Shown: positions 18,147 to 28,307, numbered from the stretch's first letter. The stretch is 64,000 bases of DNA from an uncultured Oscillospiraceae bacterium (GCA_947624385.1 CANQJZ010000001.1:1-64000); one strand, 5' to 3'. Numbers and translations: made by a program. Notes: a model not told the origin generated them from the letters alone.

Positions 18147-19475
18147 CTATCGCAAAACATTATGCATTTTCCACTTTTCCCCCCGCAGGCGCAGTCTAAA
18201 CATCGTCGCCCGGAGGACCCAGTCGGTACACCAGCCGATCCACACGCCCCACAGGCCCACGCCCGTGTACCGGCACAGGTACCAGCTCAGCGCCACCCGC
18301 AGACCCCACATGCTGGCCGTGCCCACCCACATGGTGTAGGACACGTCCCCCGCCGCACGAAGGCCGTTGGGCAGCGTGAAGGCGTTGGGCCAGAAGAACA
18401 CGCGCACCGCCGCCACGAACCAGGTGATCTGGCACACCAGGGTCCGTCCCTCCGGCGTGAGGGCGGTCAGGCGGGTGATGAAGGGCACGGCGCCGCTGAT
18501 GACGCCGCCGGTGATGAGGGCGATGGCCACGGAAATGCGGGTGAACAGCAGCATGTACCGCCTGGCCTCGTCGGGCCGACCCCGGCCCATGCACTGGCCG
18601 GCTACGGTGATGAGGCCGATGCCGATGGCCTGACCGGGCATGCCCTGGCAGGAGTCCAGCACGGCGATGATGGCCTGGGCGGCGATGGCGGTGGTGCCCA
18701 GCATGGACACGGTGGACTGGACCACCAGCTTGCCGAACTGGAACATGCCGTTTTCGATGCCGGACGGCAGCCCTACCCGCATGATTCGCCGGAGCATGGT
18801 CCATTCCGGCAGATAGCTGCGCGGTCCGCCGAGAGAGATGATCTGGCCGGGCCTTGCCTGGTACCGGAGCATGATAAGGCAGCTCACCACCCGGCTTGCC
18901 AGCGTGGCCAGCGCCGCGCCCAGCACCCCCATACCGAACCCGAATATCAGCACCGCGTTGCCGATGATGTTCAAAATGTCCGCGATCAGCGCCACGATCA
19001 TGGGCCGGCGGGAGTCCCCCGTGGCCCGGAACAATGCCGCGCTGGCCGAGTACAGGGCCAGCACCGGATAGCTCAGGGCCGTCACCAGCAGGTACACCTC
19101 CGCCGCGTCCATCACATCGGCCTCTACCCGGCCGAAGATGAGGCCCAGCACCGGCCGGCGCAGGGCCACCAGCGGCACGCAGCATATGAGCGACAGGGCC
19201 AGCGACGCGCCCATGACCTGGTTGGACGCCTGGTTGGCCCGGCCTCTGTCCTCCTGGCCTATGTACTGGGAGCAGACGATGGTGCCGCCGGCGGCCAGGG
19301 CGGAGAAGAAGTTCATCACCAGCACGTTCAGCGAATCCACCAGCGCCACGCCGGATATGGCCGCCTCGCCCACGTTGGAGACCATGAACGTGTCCGCCAC
19401 GCCCATCAGCCCCGTGAGCACCTGCTCCACCACCAGCGGCCACAGCAGCGCCCGTATCTCTTTTTTTGTGAACAC
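18147..19475 (-). CDS. MATE family efflux transporter
   Basis: LWPLVVEQVLTGLMGVADTFMVSNVGEAAISGVALVDS; likely GTG start at 19475 preceded by GGGAGG, so the ORF-track N-terminal extension is probably noncoding. Confidence 0.88.
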   Translation of the reverse strand: MFTKKEIRALLWPLVVEQVLTGLMGVADTFMVSNVGEAAISGVALVDSLNVLVMNFFSALAAGGTIVCSQYIGQEDRGRANQASNQVMGASLALSLICCVPLVALRRPVLGLIFGRVEADVMDAAEVYLLVTALSYPVLALYSASAALFRATGDSRRPMIVALIADILNIIGNAVLIFGFGMGVLGAALATLASRVVSCLIMLRYQARPGQIISLGGPRSYLPEWTMLRRIMRVGLPSGIENGMFQFGKLVVQSTVSMLGTTAIAAQAIIAVLDSCQGMPGQAIGIGLITVAGQCMGRGRPDEARRYMLLFTRISVAIALITGGVISGAVPFITRLTALTPEGRTLVCQITWFVAAVRVFFWPNAFTLPNGLRAAGDVSYTMWVGTASMWGLRVALSWYLCRYTGVGLWGVWIGWCTDWVLRATMFRLRLRGEKWKMHNVLR

Positions 19476-19523
19476 GTCCGCCGCCTCCCTGTCGATCCGC
19501 GATCCGCGCAAAAATCCTACGTC

Positions 19524-19762
19524 ATTATAGGAGAGGCTCGTAGTCTGCCGCGATTCGCGTAAAAAACACATGTTATTATAGGAGAGGCTCGTGTTGTTTG
19601 CAAGAGCGATAGCAAACAAAATGCACGGCCCGTGGACAGGCGGACCGTGTAAAAACTGCTTGCACTAAGGGGGTGAGAGAGATATAATAGGGACACGAGA
19701 TGAATGAAGGCAGGGCGCGGGGTGTTGCGACCACCCCACGCCCCTATGCAGGAGAGGCTCGT
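19524..19762. repeat. Three short direct repeats in divergent intergenic region
   Basis: ATTATAGGAGAGGCTCGT at 19524-19541 and 19575-19592 (identical, 51-bp spacing); AGGAGAGGCTCGT at 19750-19762. Confidence 0.7.
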
Positions 19763-19859
19763 TCTCCCACACAGCAGAATAACTGCACCGTTTCGTATTA
19801 TATCCGCTTTTGTGAGGAAACTCAAGGGCGGGGTAGTACGAGGCTGTGTGGCTTCTTGT

Positions 19860-19895
19860 GGTGTAGGGAACCGGTTCCCTGCACCGCTTTTGTTT
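19860..19895 (+). terminator. Terminator-like hairpin in LRR operon leader
   Basis: GGTGtAGGGAACCGGTTCCCTgCACC followed by GCTTTTGTTTG. Confidence 0.55.
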
Positions 19896-19983
19896 GTCTC
19901 GGCAGGAAAGTCCGGGGGCGGCTGTCCCCGCTCCCGGACCGTACTGTCGGCGAAAAACAAATAACAAGAAGGAGAGATGAACT

Positions 19984-21282
19984 ATGAAAAAAACGATAGC
20001 GCTCATACTGGCTGTCGCCCTGGTCCTGGCGCTGGCCGGGTTCCCGGCCCTGGCGGCCGAAGAGGACACGGCGGAGATCGACCTGACGCCCTCGGAGGGG
20101 TTGGAGTTTGAGAGCAACGGCGACGGCACCTGCACCATTCTGAGCATCGGCGTATGCAAAGATACCGATATCGTCATCCCGACAACCAGCCCCGCCGGGG
20201 ACACGGTAACGCTGATCGCGCCCCGAGCCTTTGAATATCTGGAAGATGTGGACAGCGTTACGCTGGCCGGTTATGAGTATGAAGTGGGAGAGCGGGCGTT
20301 CCAGTCTGGCGAGTTTGAGACGCTGAACATCATCGGCGGCACGCCGGTCCTGGACGATTCCGCCTTTTCTTCCTGCGAGGACTTAACGTCCATCACGATA
20401 CAGGACTGCGATATCACCAGCGGAGAAAATGTTTTTTATAGCTGCGGCGACGAAGCGGAGGTGTCTTTCGTCAACTGCACCGGCTCGTTGGACGACCGGC
20501 AATTTCAATATGCCGACATTGTAAGCATTTCTTTTAGCGGGTGCGAGTTGGAGTTTGGGGAATATCTCGTTAGCAGTTGTGACGGTCTGGCGTCCGTCGT
20601 GTTCACGGACAGCGATATCGTGATGGACGAGAATGCGTTTTACAGCTTTGGTGATAAAGCGACGGTGGAGATGACCGGCTGCACGATGACGCTGGATAAA
20701 CGTGCCTTTGAGTATAGCGAGATCGTGAGCCTCGCCGTGACGGATACGGACATCGAGATCGAGGAATATGCTTTCAGCAGTTGCGAGGACTTGGCATCTA
20801 TCAAGTTTGTCAACAGTGTGATCTCCGCCGGAGAGAATGCCCTTTATAGCTGCGGCGATGAGGCGGAGGTTGAAATGACGGATTGTCAAACGGAGCTGGA
20901 CAAACGTGCGTTTGAGTATTCCTCTTTGAAGAGCCTCACAGTCACCGGCGGATCGTTCGCTGCGGAGGAATACGCCTTTGCGTCCTGTGAAGATTTGGAG
21001 AACGTGCAGATCGACTGCGGCGAAGTCACCCTGAACGAAAATGCGTTTTACGGCTGCGAGGACCTGGTGTCCGTCAGCATCTGCGACAGTGACGATACGG
21101 ACCACGAGATTGTGATCGACGATTATGCCTTTGAGTACTGCAATAAATTGGCCGAAGTCACCATCGGCGACGGTCTGACGGAGCTTGGCAAGTATGTGTT
21201 TGAAGGCGGCGCTGAAAACCTGGTCATCACCATTGCCGGCACGCCGTACACGGCTGACATGCTGAACGACGGCCTGAAGTGA
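19984..21282 (+). CDS. Secreted leucine-rich-repeat (BspA/LRR_5-like) protein
   Basis: Signal peptide; repeated AFEYxxLxSLTV.../AFxSCEDLxSxxI units. Confidence 0.75.
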   Translation: MKKTIALILAVALVLALAGFPALAAEEDTAEIDLTPSEGLEFESNGDGTCTILSIGVCKDTDIVIPTTSPAGDTVTLIAPRAFEYLEDVDSVTLAGYEYEVGERAFQSGEFETLNIIGGTPVLDDSAFSSCEDLTSITIQDCDITSGENVFYSCGDEAEVSFVNCTGSLDDRQFQYADIVSISFSGCELEFGEYLVSSCDGLASVVFTDSDIVMDENAFYSFGDKATVEMTGCTMTLDKRAFEYSEIVSLAVTDTDIEIEEYAFSSCEDLASIKFVNSVISAGENALYSCGDEAEVEMTDCQTELDKRAFEYSSLKSLTVTGGSFAAEEYAFASCEDLENVQIDCGEVTLNENAFYGCEDLVSVSICDSDDTDHEIVIDDYAFEYCNKLAEVTIGDGLTELGKYVFEGGAENLVITIAGTPYTADMLNDGLK

Positions 21283-21300
21283 CGCGGGAGGTAAAACAAC

Positions 21301-21828
21301 ATGAAAAAGGCATGTTTTGGAGCGCTGGCCCTGGTCCTGACCCTGGTCCTGGCCGGGTGCAGCGCGGACAAGCTGGAAGAGAAGATCAACAAGGCCGCCG
21401 ACAAAATAGAGGCCGGCGCGGACGCGTTGGAGGATAAGCTCAATAACGCGGCTGACAGCATCGAGGAAGGCTTTGACAAGCTGGAGGACAAGCTGAACGG
21501 TGTGGACCATGACACGCCGACACCCGAACCCACGGACGCGCCCGCAGAGACGCCCTTGGCCGACGACAGCATCAGGCCGGAGATCAAAGAGGCCATCGAC
21601 AGCTACGAGGAATTTTTCAAAGAATACGTGGATTTCATGGCCAGCTATGACGCCAACGACCTAAGCGCGATGGGGTCCTATCTCTCCTTCCTGCAACAGT
21701 ACGCGGACACCATGCAGAAGCTGGACGACATGGACGAGCAGGACCTGACCGACGCGGAGAACGCCTATCTCACCCAGGCGATGCTGCGCATCGACCAGAT
21801 GCTCCTGGACGTGGCGACCCAGAAGTAA
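21301..21828 (+). CDS. Lipoprotein, helical repeat-rich, unknown function
   Basis: Lipobox VLAGC; KLEEKINKAADKIEAGADALEDKLNNAADSIEEGFDKLEDKLN. Confidence 0.7.
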   Translation: MKKACFGALALVLTLVLAGCSADKLEEKINKAADKIEAGADALEDKLNNAADSIEEGFDKLEDKLNGVDHDTPTPEPTDAPAETPLADDSIRPEIKEAIDSYEEFFKEYVDFMASYDANDLSAMGSYLSFLQQYADTMQKLDDMDEQDLTDAENAYLTQAMLRIDQMLLDVATQK

Positions 21829-21867
21829 GGAGGTGTTCCCATAGACTATCGACCTTCTCAGGCCCCC

Positions 21868-22266
21868 GTGGGACAGCTGAAGACGAACCGCGGGCTGCTC
21901 AAGTACATACTGCTCTCCATCCTCACCCTCGGCATCTACGGGCTCGTGCTGTTCTCGTCCATATCCACCGACATCAACATCATCGCCGGACGGTATGACG
22001 GGAAAAAGACGATGCATTACTGTCTGCTGGTCTTTCTGGTGGGCTGGCTGACGCTGGGCATCGGCTTTATCGTGTGGTATCACAAGCTGTCCGCCCGTAT
22101 CGGCGGCGAGCTTAGAAGGCGGGGCGTTTATTACCGCTTCGGCGCGGGGACCTATTGGGGCTGGGGCTTTTTCGGCACGCTCATCGTCGTTGGCCCGCTG
22201 GTGTACTGCCACAAGCTGTTCAAGGCCATGAACATGCTTTCCCTGCACTATAACACCCACGGCTAA
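21868..22266 (+). CDS. DUF4234-like membrane protein
   Basis: KTNRGLLKYILLSILTLGIYGLVLFSSISTDINIIAGRYDGKKTMHY. Confidence 0.75.
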   Translation: MGQLKTNRGLLKYILLSILTLGIYGLVLFSSISTDINIIAGRYDGKKTMHYCLLVFLVGWLTLGIGFIVWYHKLSARIGGELRRRGVYYRFGAGTYWGWGFFGTLIVVGPLVYCHKLFKAMNMLSLHYNTHG

Positions 22267-22283
22267 ACCACAGACCATATCCC

Positions 22284-22313
22284 GGCGGGAGGACTTTCCT
22301 CCCGCCTTTTTTT
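22284..22313 (+). terminator. Intrinsic terminator
   Basis: GGCGGGAGGA-CTT-TCCTCCCGCC followed by TTTTTTT. Confidence 0.9.
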
Positions 22314-22329
22314 ATGCTATACTGCGCTC

Positions 22330-24765
22330 ATGGACAAATTTACAAAAAACTACATAGACGCCCGGCGGGAGGTCATCGCGAAAAACTTCCCCCGGCTCAA
22401 CGAACGCCAGCGCGAGGCCGTTATGGCCACGGAAGGGCCGCTGCTCATTCTCGCCGGAGCCGGGTCCGGCAAGACTACCGTGCTCATCAACCGCATCGCC
22501 AACCTCATGAAATACGGCAAAGCCTCCGACTGCGACGCGCTGCCCGCCGACGCGGACGAGGAAAAGCTGGAGCTCATGCGCCGATACCTGGCCGGGGACG
22601 AGACATGCCGTCAGGCCGCCGAGCTGGCCGCGGCGTACGAGCCCGTGGCCCCCTGGCAGATCTTGGCCATCACCTTCACCAACAAGGCGGCCGACGAGCT
22701 GAAAAACCGCCTGAGCGCCATGCTGGGCGAGGCGGCGGAGGATATCTGGGCCAGGACGTTCCACTCCGCATGCGTGCGCATTTTGCGCCGGGAGGCGTCG
22801 CTGCTGGGCTATCCCGAGAGCTTCACCATCTACGACGAGGCGGACCGGGTGACGGTGATGAAGCGGATCATCAAGGACCAGAACAAGGATGAGAAGATGT
22901 ACCCGCCCCGGTGGGTGCTGGGCTGCCTGGACAAGGCCCGCGACCGGCTGCAAACGCCAGGGGACTTTGCGGCCGAGGCGGAAAAGAGCGGGGACATCCG
23001 GCTTCGGGGCGTGGCGGAGCTTTACAAAGAATACGCCCGGCGGCTCATGGAGGCCGGGGCCATGGACTTCGACGACCTGCTCTATAACACCGTGCGTATC
23101 TTCCGGGAGTTTCCCGACGTGCTGGAAAAATACCGGCGGCGGTTCAAATACGTGCTCATCGACGAGTACCAGGACACCAACAACCTGCAATACCTGATGG
23201 CCACCATGCTGGCCGGGGCCCACAAGAATATCTGCGTGGTGGGCGACGACGACCAGTCCATTTACGCCTTCCGGGGCGCCACCATCGCCAATATCCTGTC
23301 CTTCGAGGACCAGTACGACCGGGCCCGGGTCATCCGCCTGGAACAAAACTACCGCTCCACGGGCCATATTTTGTCCGCCGCCAACGCGGTGGTGGCCAAT
23401 AACAAGGGCCGCAAGGGCAAGAAGCTGTGGACAAAGGCCGGGGACGGGGACCGTATCACCCTGTACGTGGCGCGCAACGAGGAGGACGAGGCCCAGTACG
23501 TGGTCCGGCAGGTGCTTCAGGCCGTGGACCGGGGGGACAATTTGCGGGACCACGCGGTGCTCTACCGCCTGAACGCCCAATCCCGTGCGCTGGAACAGGC
23601 GTTTTTGCGCCACGGCATCCGGCCCCGTATCGTGAAGGGCAACCCCTTCTTCGAGCGGGCGGAGATCAAGGACCTGATGGCCTATTTCTTCGTGCTTTTA
23701 AACCCGGCGGACGACCTGCGCCTGGCCCGTATTATAAATGTCCCTGCCCGTGGCATTGGCCCGACCACCGTGGAGCGGGCCCGGGCCATCGCGGCGGAAA
23801 ACGGTCTGCCCCTGTTCACGGTGCTGTCCATGGCCGATAATTTCCCGGAGCTGAGCCGCGCGGCGGACAAGCTCAGGGCCTTCGTGACCATGATGAACGA
23901 GCTGTCGGCGCTGACCCGGACCGGGGGCCTGGAATCGCTTTACGACGCGCTTCTGGACAAGACAGGCTACGCCCGGATGCTGGAGGGCATTCACAACGAC
24001 GAGAGCATGAACAAGCTGGAAAACGTGCGGGAGCTGAAAAGCTTCATCGCCACCCACGTGCGCCAGACCGGGGACGATACCCTGGCCGGGTTTTTGGACG
24101 AGGTGAGCCTGTACACGGACCTGCAGGCGGTGGACATGGACGAGAACACCGTCACCCTCATGACCATCCACTCCGCCAAGGGCCTGGAATTTCCCACCGT
24201 GTTCATCGTGGGGCTGGAGGAAGGGGTATTCCCGTCCTTGCAGGCCATCGGCGAGGCGGAGCAGATGGAGGAGGAACGGCGGCTGGCCTACGTGGCCATC
24301 ACCCGAGCCAAAAAGCGGCTTTTCATCACCAGCGCCCGCCAGCGCATGGTCTTCGGCCAGACGGCCCCCCACCGGGTCAGCCGGTTCGTGGACGAGATAC
24401 CGTCGGAGCACATCGATAGGCCCTACGCGGACATGAAACCCCAGGGGGACTGGTTCGACTTCGACGACGTACCGGGCGTTGACGACGGCGGCTGGGGCCG
24501 GGCAAGGCCCGCCGCACGGTCCAGCGGCGGCAGCGGCTGGCAGAGGACGCCGAAAAAGCCTCTGACGCCGCCCGCGCCGAAAAAGGCCCAGCCGCAGGTC
24601 ACCTTCGCCGTGGGCGACCGGGTGGAGCACAGCGCGTTCAAGAAGGGCACCATCGTGAAGATGACCCCCATGGGCGGGGACCACCTGGTGGAGATCGAGT
24701 TCGACAACCTGGGCTTGAAGCGCCTCATGCTCAAAGCCGCGTCACGGTATATGAAGAAGATATAG
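22330..24765 (+). CDS. pcrA: UvrD/PcrA-type superfamily 1 DNA helicase
   Basis: LNERQREAVMATEGPLLILAGAGSGKTTVL; VLIDEYQDTNNLQYLM; VVGDDDQSIYAFRGA; TIHSAKGLEFPTVFIVGLEEG. Confidence 0.95.
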   Translation: MDKFTKNYIDARREVIAKNFPRLNERQREAVMATEGPLLILAGAGSGKTTVLINRIANLMKYGKASDCDALPADADEEKLELMRRYLAGDETCRQAAELAAAYEPVAPWQILAITFTNKAADELKNRLSAMLGEAAEDIWARTFHSACVRILRREASLLGYPESFTIYDEADRVTVMKRIIKDQNKDEKMYPPRWVLGCLDKARDRLQTPGDFAAEAEKSGDIRLRGVAELYKEYARRLMEAGAMDFDDLLYNTVRIFREFPDVLEKYRRRFKYVLIDEYQDTNNLQYLMATMLAGAHKNICVVGDDDQSIYAFRGATIANILSFEDQYDRARVIRLEQNYRSTGHILSAANAVVANNKGRKGKKLWTKAGDGDRITLYVARNEEDEAQYVVRQVLQAVDRGDNLRDHAVLYRLNAQSRALEQAFLRHGIRPRIVKGNPFFERAEIKDLMAYFFVLLNPADDLRLARIINVPARGIGPTTVERARAIAAENGLPLFTVLSMADNFPELSRAADKLRAFVTMMNELSALTRTGGLESLYDALLDKTGYARMLEGIHNDESMNKLENVRELKSFIATHVRQTGDDTLAGFLDEVSLYTDLQAVDMDENTVTLMTIHSAKGLEFPTVFIVGLEEGVFPSLQAIGEAEQMEEERRLAYVAITRAKKRLFITSARQRMVFGQTAPHRVSRFVDEIPSEHIDRPYADMKPQGDWFDFDDVPGVDDGGWGRARPAARSSGGSGWQRTPKKPLTPPAPKKAQPQVTFAVGDRVEHSAFKKGTIVKMTPMGGDHLVEIEFDNLGLKRLMLKAASRYMKKI

Positions 24766-24782
24766 AAATCAAATATTACATT

Positions 24783-24907
24783 ATGGACGGCCCCCTTGTT
24801 AAAGGGGGCTGTCATGCGTCAGCATGACTGGGGGATTGTACTTAGACGTACAGCAATCCCCCCGAGCCGCCATTCGGCGGCCCACCCCCCTTTGACAAGG
24901 GGGGCTT
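24783..24907. repeat. Type A multi-hairpin MITE-like repeat, full copy
   Basis: GGCCCCCTTGTTAAAGGGGGCTGTCATGCgtcaGCATGACTGGGGGATTGTAC..AGCAATCCCCCCGAGCCGCCattcGGCGGCCCACCCCCCTTTGACAAGGGGGGC. Confidence 0.8.
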
Positions 24908-25004
24908 TTTCTTCTTTATTCCACTTGACCCCGGGCGGGAAATGTGCTATGCTCTCCCCGCCAAGAGAAAACTGAATACGGAGCCAAAAAAGGAGAATTT
25001 TGCT

Positions 25005-26537
25005 ATGACAAAACGCATCCTCACTCTTGCATTGGCGGCGCTCATGACGGCGGCACTCTTTTTCGGAGGCGGCCAGTCAGCCTTAGCCGCTGAGACCGGC
25101 TCCACCGGCAGCGCCGGCGGCAACATCACCGTCGGTATCGCCGCAGACCTGGACAGCAGTCTTGACCCGCACGTATCTTCGTCGTCGGCAGGAACCAGAG
25201 AAGTCCTTTTCAACATTTATGAAGGGCTGTTGAAGCCCGACACCCAAGGAGATCTCGTCCCCGCCATTGCCGAAGATTACGCCGTCAACGACACCGCAGA
25301 CGTTTACACCTTCACACTCAGGAAGAACGTGCGGTTCCACGACGGCAGCGCGGTAGAGGCCGGGGACGTTGTTTATTCCCTGTCCAGGGCCGCGGGCCTT
25401 GACACGGGCGAGCCTCTGATGGCCACCCTGGCAGGCGTGCAGTCGGTGGAGGCCACGGATGACGATACCGTCGTCGTCACACTGAAGACGCCCGACGTGG
25501 AGTTTCCCGCCTACAGCACCGCCGCCATCATCCCCGAGGGCAGCGACCCGGCCGACGGCGTGATCGGCACGGGACCGTTCAAATTCGTCTCCCGCTCGGT
25601 GCAGGAGAACATCGTCCTGGAGCGGTTCGACGATTATTGGGGCGAGCCCGCCAAGGCGGAGAAGATCACCCTGCGGGTCATCGAGGACGGCCAGACCATG
25701 GTCATGAGCCTGCGCTCCGGCGCCATCGACCTGGCGGCCCACCTGGAGGCCAGTCAGGTGGCGGAGCTGGCGGACCTGAACATTCTGGAGGGCAGCATGA
25801 ACCTGGTCCAGGCGCTGTACCTGGACAATGCCGAGCCCCCCTTCGACGACATACGGGTCCGGCAGGCGCTGTGCTGCGCCATCGACAAGCAGGCGGTCAT
25901 CGACCTGGCCGGGGACGGCCACGGCTTCCCCGTGGGCAGCAGCATGTACCCCGCCTTCGGCAAGTACTTTGACGCTGGGCTGACGGACACGTATGTCCCG
26001 GACCTTGAAAAGGCCGTGGCGCTGCTGGCCGAGGCCGGCTATGATAAGTCCAACCCCCTCACCTTCACCATCACCGTGCCCAGCAACTATACCCCCCATG
26101 TGGACGCGGCCCAGGTGATCGTGGAGCTGCTGGGCCAGACCGGCGTGGTGAACGCGTCCATCCAGCAGGTGGAGTGGGCCGCCTGGTACTCCGACGTGTA
26201 CCAGGGCCGGGATTTCGAGGCGACTGTATGCGGCATGGACGCCTCCACCCTGACCGCCTCGGCGATGCTGTCCCGCTTCGCCTCCGACAGCCCCAAGAAC
26301 TTCATCGGCTTTGTAAACGAGGACTATGACGCGGCCTACGCCGCCGCTCTGGCCACCGTGGACGAGGATGAACAGACGGCGTATTTCAAGCAGTGTCAGG
26401 CCATTTTGGCCGAAAATGCCGCCAACGTGTACATTCAGGACCTGGCGGACTTCGTGGCCACCCAGCCGGACATCCAGGGATACGTGTTCTATCCCCTGTA
26501 CGTGATGGACCTTTCCGGCGTGTGCCGCGTGGCATGA
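25005..26537 (+). CDS. ABC transporter substrate-binding protein, SBP_bac_5 (oligopeptide/nickel type)
   Basis: Signal peptide; LDPHVSSSSAGTREVLFNIYEGLLKPDTQGDLVPAIAEDY. Confidence 0.9.
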   Translation: MTKRILTLALAALMTAALFFGGGQSALAAETGSTGSAGGNITVGIAADLDSSLDPHVSSSSAGTREVLFNIYEGLLKPDTQGDLVPAIAEDYAVNDTADVYTFTLRKNVRFHDGSAVEAGDVVYSLSRAAGLDTGEPLMATLAGVQSVEATDDDTVVVTLKTPDVEFPAYSTAAIIPEGSDPADGVIGTGPFKFVSRSVQENIVLERFDDYWGEPAKAEKITLRVIEDGQTMVMSLRSGAIDLAAHLEASQVAELADLNILEGSMNLVQALYLDNAEPPFDDIRVRQALCCAIDKQAVIDLAGDGHGFPVGSSMYPAFGKYFDAGLTDTYVPDLEKAVALLAEAGYDKSNPLTFTITVPSNYTPHVDAAQVIVELLGQTGVVNASIQQVEWAAWYSDVYQGRDFEATVCGMDASTLTASAMLSRFASDSPKNFIGFVNEDYDAAYAAALATVDEDEQTAYFKQCQAILAENAANVYIQDLADFVATQPDIQGYVFYPLYVMDLSGVCRVA

Positions 26538-26555
26538 CACGGGTAAAGCATTAAA

Positions 26556-27497
26556 TTGCGATATGTACTGAAAAAAACAGGAATATTGGTCGTCACCCTG
26601 CTTCTCATATCCCTGCTGGCGTTCCTGGCCTTTCAGATCGTCCCCGGCGACCCCACCTCCAAGCTTCTGGGCAATGATTACACCCCGGAGCGGGCACAAG
26701 CCCTGCGGCACGAGATGGGGCTGGACAGGAACGTGTTTGTGCGCTACTGGGATTGGCTCACCGGTTTCGTCACCGGGGATATGGGCGTCAGCTACAATTA
26801 CGGCATGGGCGTGGATAAGGTCATGGAGGGCAAAGGCGCCGTCACGGCGGCGCTGAGCCTGATGGCCTGGCTCACGGTCATCGCCGTCAGCGTCCCTCTT
26901 GGCATCACGCTGGCGCGCTTTCAGGGCGGACGGCTCGACCGGGTATGCGTGGCCATGAACCAGGTGTTCATGGCCATTCCCCCGTTCTTTCTGGGTATCT
27001 TATTTACATACGTGTTCGGGCTGGTGCTGAAGCTGTTCGTGCCGGGAGGCTTCATAAGCCCTAAGGAGAGCTTTTGGGGCTTTCTGGGCTATCTCATCTT
27101 CCCGGCCCTGGCCATCGCCATCCCCAAGGCCGCCATGGTCACAAAGCTGCTGCGCTCGTCCATCATCGGCCAGATGGGTCAGGACTACGTCCGCACGGCG
27201 TACAGCCGTGGAAACTCCCGCTGGAGCGTCATCCGGGGCCATGTGCTCAGAAACGCGGTGCTGCCCGTGGTGACGTTTCTCGCCATGACATTGGCGGACA
27301 TCGTGGCCGGGTCCATCATCGTGGAACAGGTGTTCGCCCTGCCGGGTCTGGGCCGGCTGCTGCTGGCCAGCATCGGCAACCGGGACTACCCGGTGGTCCA
27401 GTGCATCGTGGTCATCATCGCGTTCATCGTGGTGTTCATGAATTACCTGGCGGACGTCGTTACCCAATACATAGACCCACGTATAAGGCTTGGTTAG
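26556..27497 (+). CDS. ABC transporter permease (DppB/OppB type)
   Basis: TTG start; MRYVLKKTGILVVTLLLISLLAFLAFQIVPGDP; RTAYSRGNSRWSVIRGHVLRNA. Confidence 0.9.
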   Translation: MRYVLKKTGILVVTLLLISLLAFLAFQIVPGDPTSKLLGNDYTPERAQALRHEMGLDRNVFVRYWDWLTGFVTGDMGVSYNYGMGVDKVMEGKGAVTAALSLMAWLTVIAVSVPLGITLARFQGGRLDRVCVAMNQVFMAIPPFFLGILFTYVFGLVLKLFVPGGFISPKESFWGFLGYLIFPALAIAIPKAAMVTKLLRSSIIGQMGQDYVRTAYSRGNSRWSVIRGHVLRNAVLPVVTFLAMTLADIVAGSIIVEQVFALPGLGRLLLASIGNRDYPVVQCIVVIIAFIVVFMNYLADVVTQYIDPRIRLG

Positions 27498-27500
27498 ATC

Positions 27501-28307
27501 ATGAAGCTGAGACATAACAAAAACTTCACAGCGGGGGCCATTATCACCGCGTTCATGCTGGCCGTTATTTTGATCGGTCTGGTGTGGACGCCCTACGACC
27601 CCAACGCCATGGACGGCAGCGCCAAGATGCTGTCCCCCCGGCTGTCCCACCCGCTGGGCACGGACAACTTCGGCCGGGATATCCTGTCCCGGGTCATCGA
27701 GGGGGCCGGCGCCACGTTTTTGATCGCCGCCGCCACGGTGGCCATCGGCCTTATCGCCGGCCTGGTGCTGGGCGGGCTCACGGGCTATTTCGGCGGCTGG
27801 CTGGACGAGTGCCTCATGCGCCTCAATGACGCCCTGGCGGCCTTTCCCAGCATTTTGCTGGCCCTGGTGCTGATAGCGCTTTTCGGCTCCGGCAAGTACA
27901 AGATCATTCTGGCCCTGGGTCTGCTGTTCATCCCCAGCTTCGCCCGGGTGGTCCGGGCGGAGGTGGCGCGGCAAAAGAGCCTGGATTACGTGGCCAGCGC
28001 ACGGCTCATGGGCGCGGGCCATATGCGCATTTTGTTTCTGCATATCCTGCCCAACATCATCCCCGTGCTGCTGCCCGCCGTGGCCATCGGCTTCAACAAC
28101 GCCGTACTGGCGGAGGCGTCCATGAGCTACCTGAGCGTGGGCGTCCAGCCCCCGGACGCAAGCCTTGGCCGGATGCTGAACGAGGCCCAGGGGTATCTGC
28201 TCTCCGCGCCGTGGTACGCCTTGGGCGCCGGCGCGGCCATCATCCTGCTGATATTGGGCTTCGGCCTTCTCAGCGAGGGGTTGGGAGGCGAACATGGCGC
28301 TTCTTGA
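27501..28307 (+). CDS. ABC transporter permease (DppC/OppC type)
   Basis: [43 protein letters not shown]. Confidence 0.9.
   Translation: MKLRHNKNFTAGAIITAFMLAVILIGLVWTPYDPNAMDGSAKMLSPRLSHPLGTDNFGRDILSRVIEGAGATFLIAAATVAIGLIAGLVLGGLTGYFGGWLDECLMRLNDALAAFPSILLALVLIALFGSGKYKIILALGLLFIPSFARVVRAEVARQKSLDYVASARLMGAGHMRILFLHILPNIIPVLLPAVAIGFNNAVLAEASMSYLSVGVQPPDASLGRMLNEAQGYLLSAPWYALGAGAAIILLILGFGLLSEGLGGEHGAS

Noticed and set aside
25083-26711. 542-aa minus-strand ORF opposite the SBP gene
   Set aside because: Shadow ORF with no family motifs; signal peptide and SBP_bac_5 features are on the plus strand.
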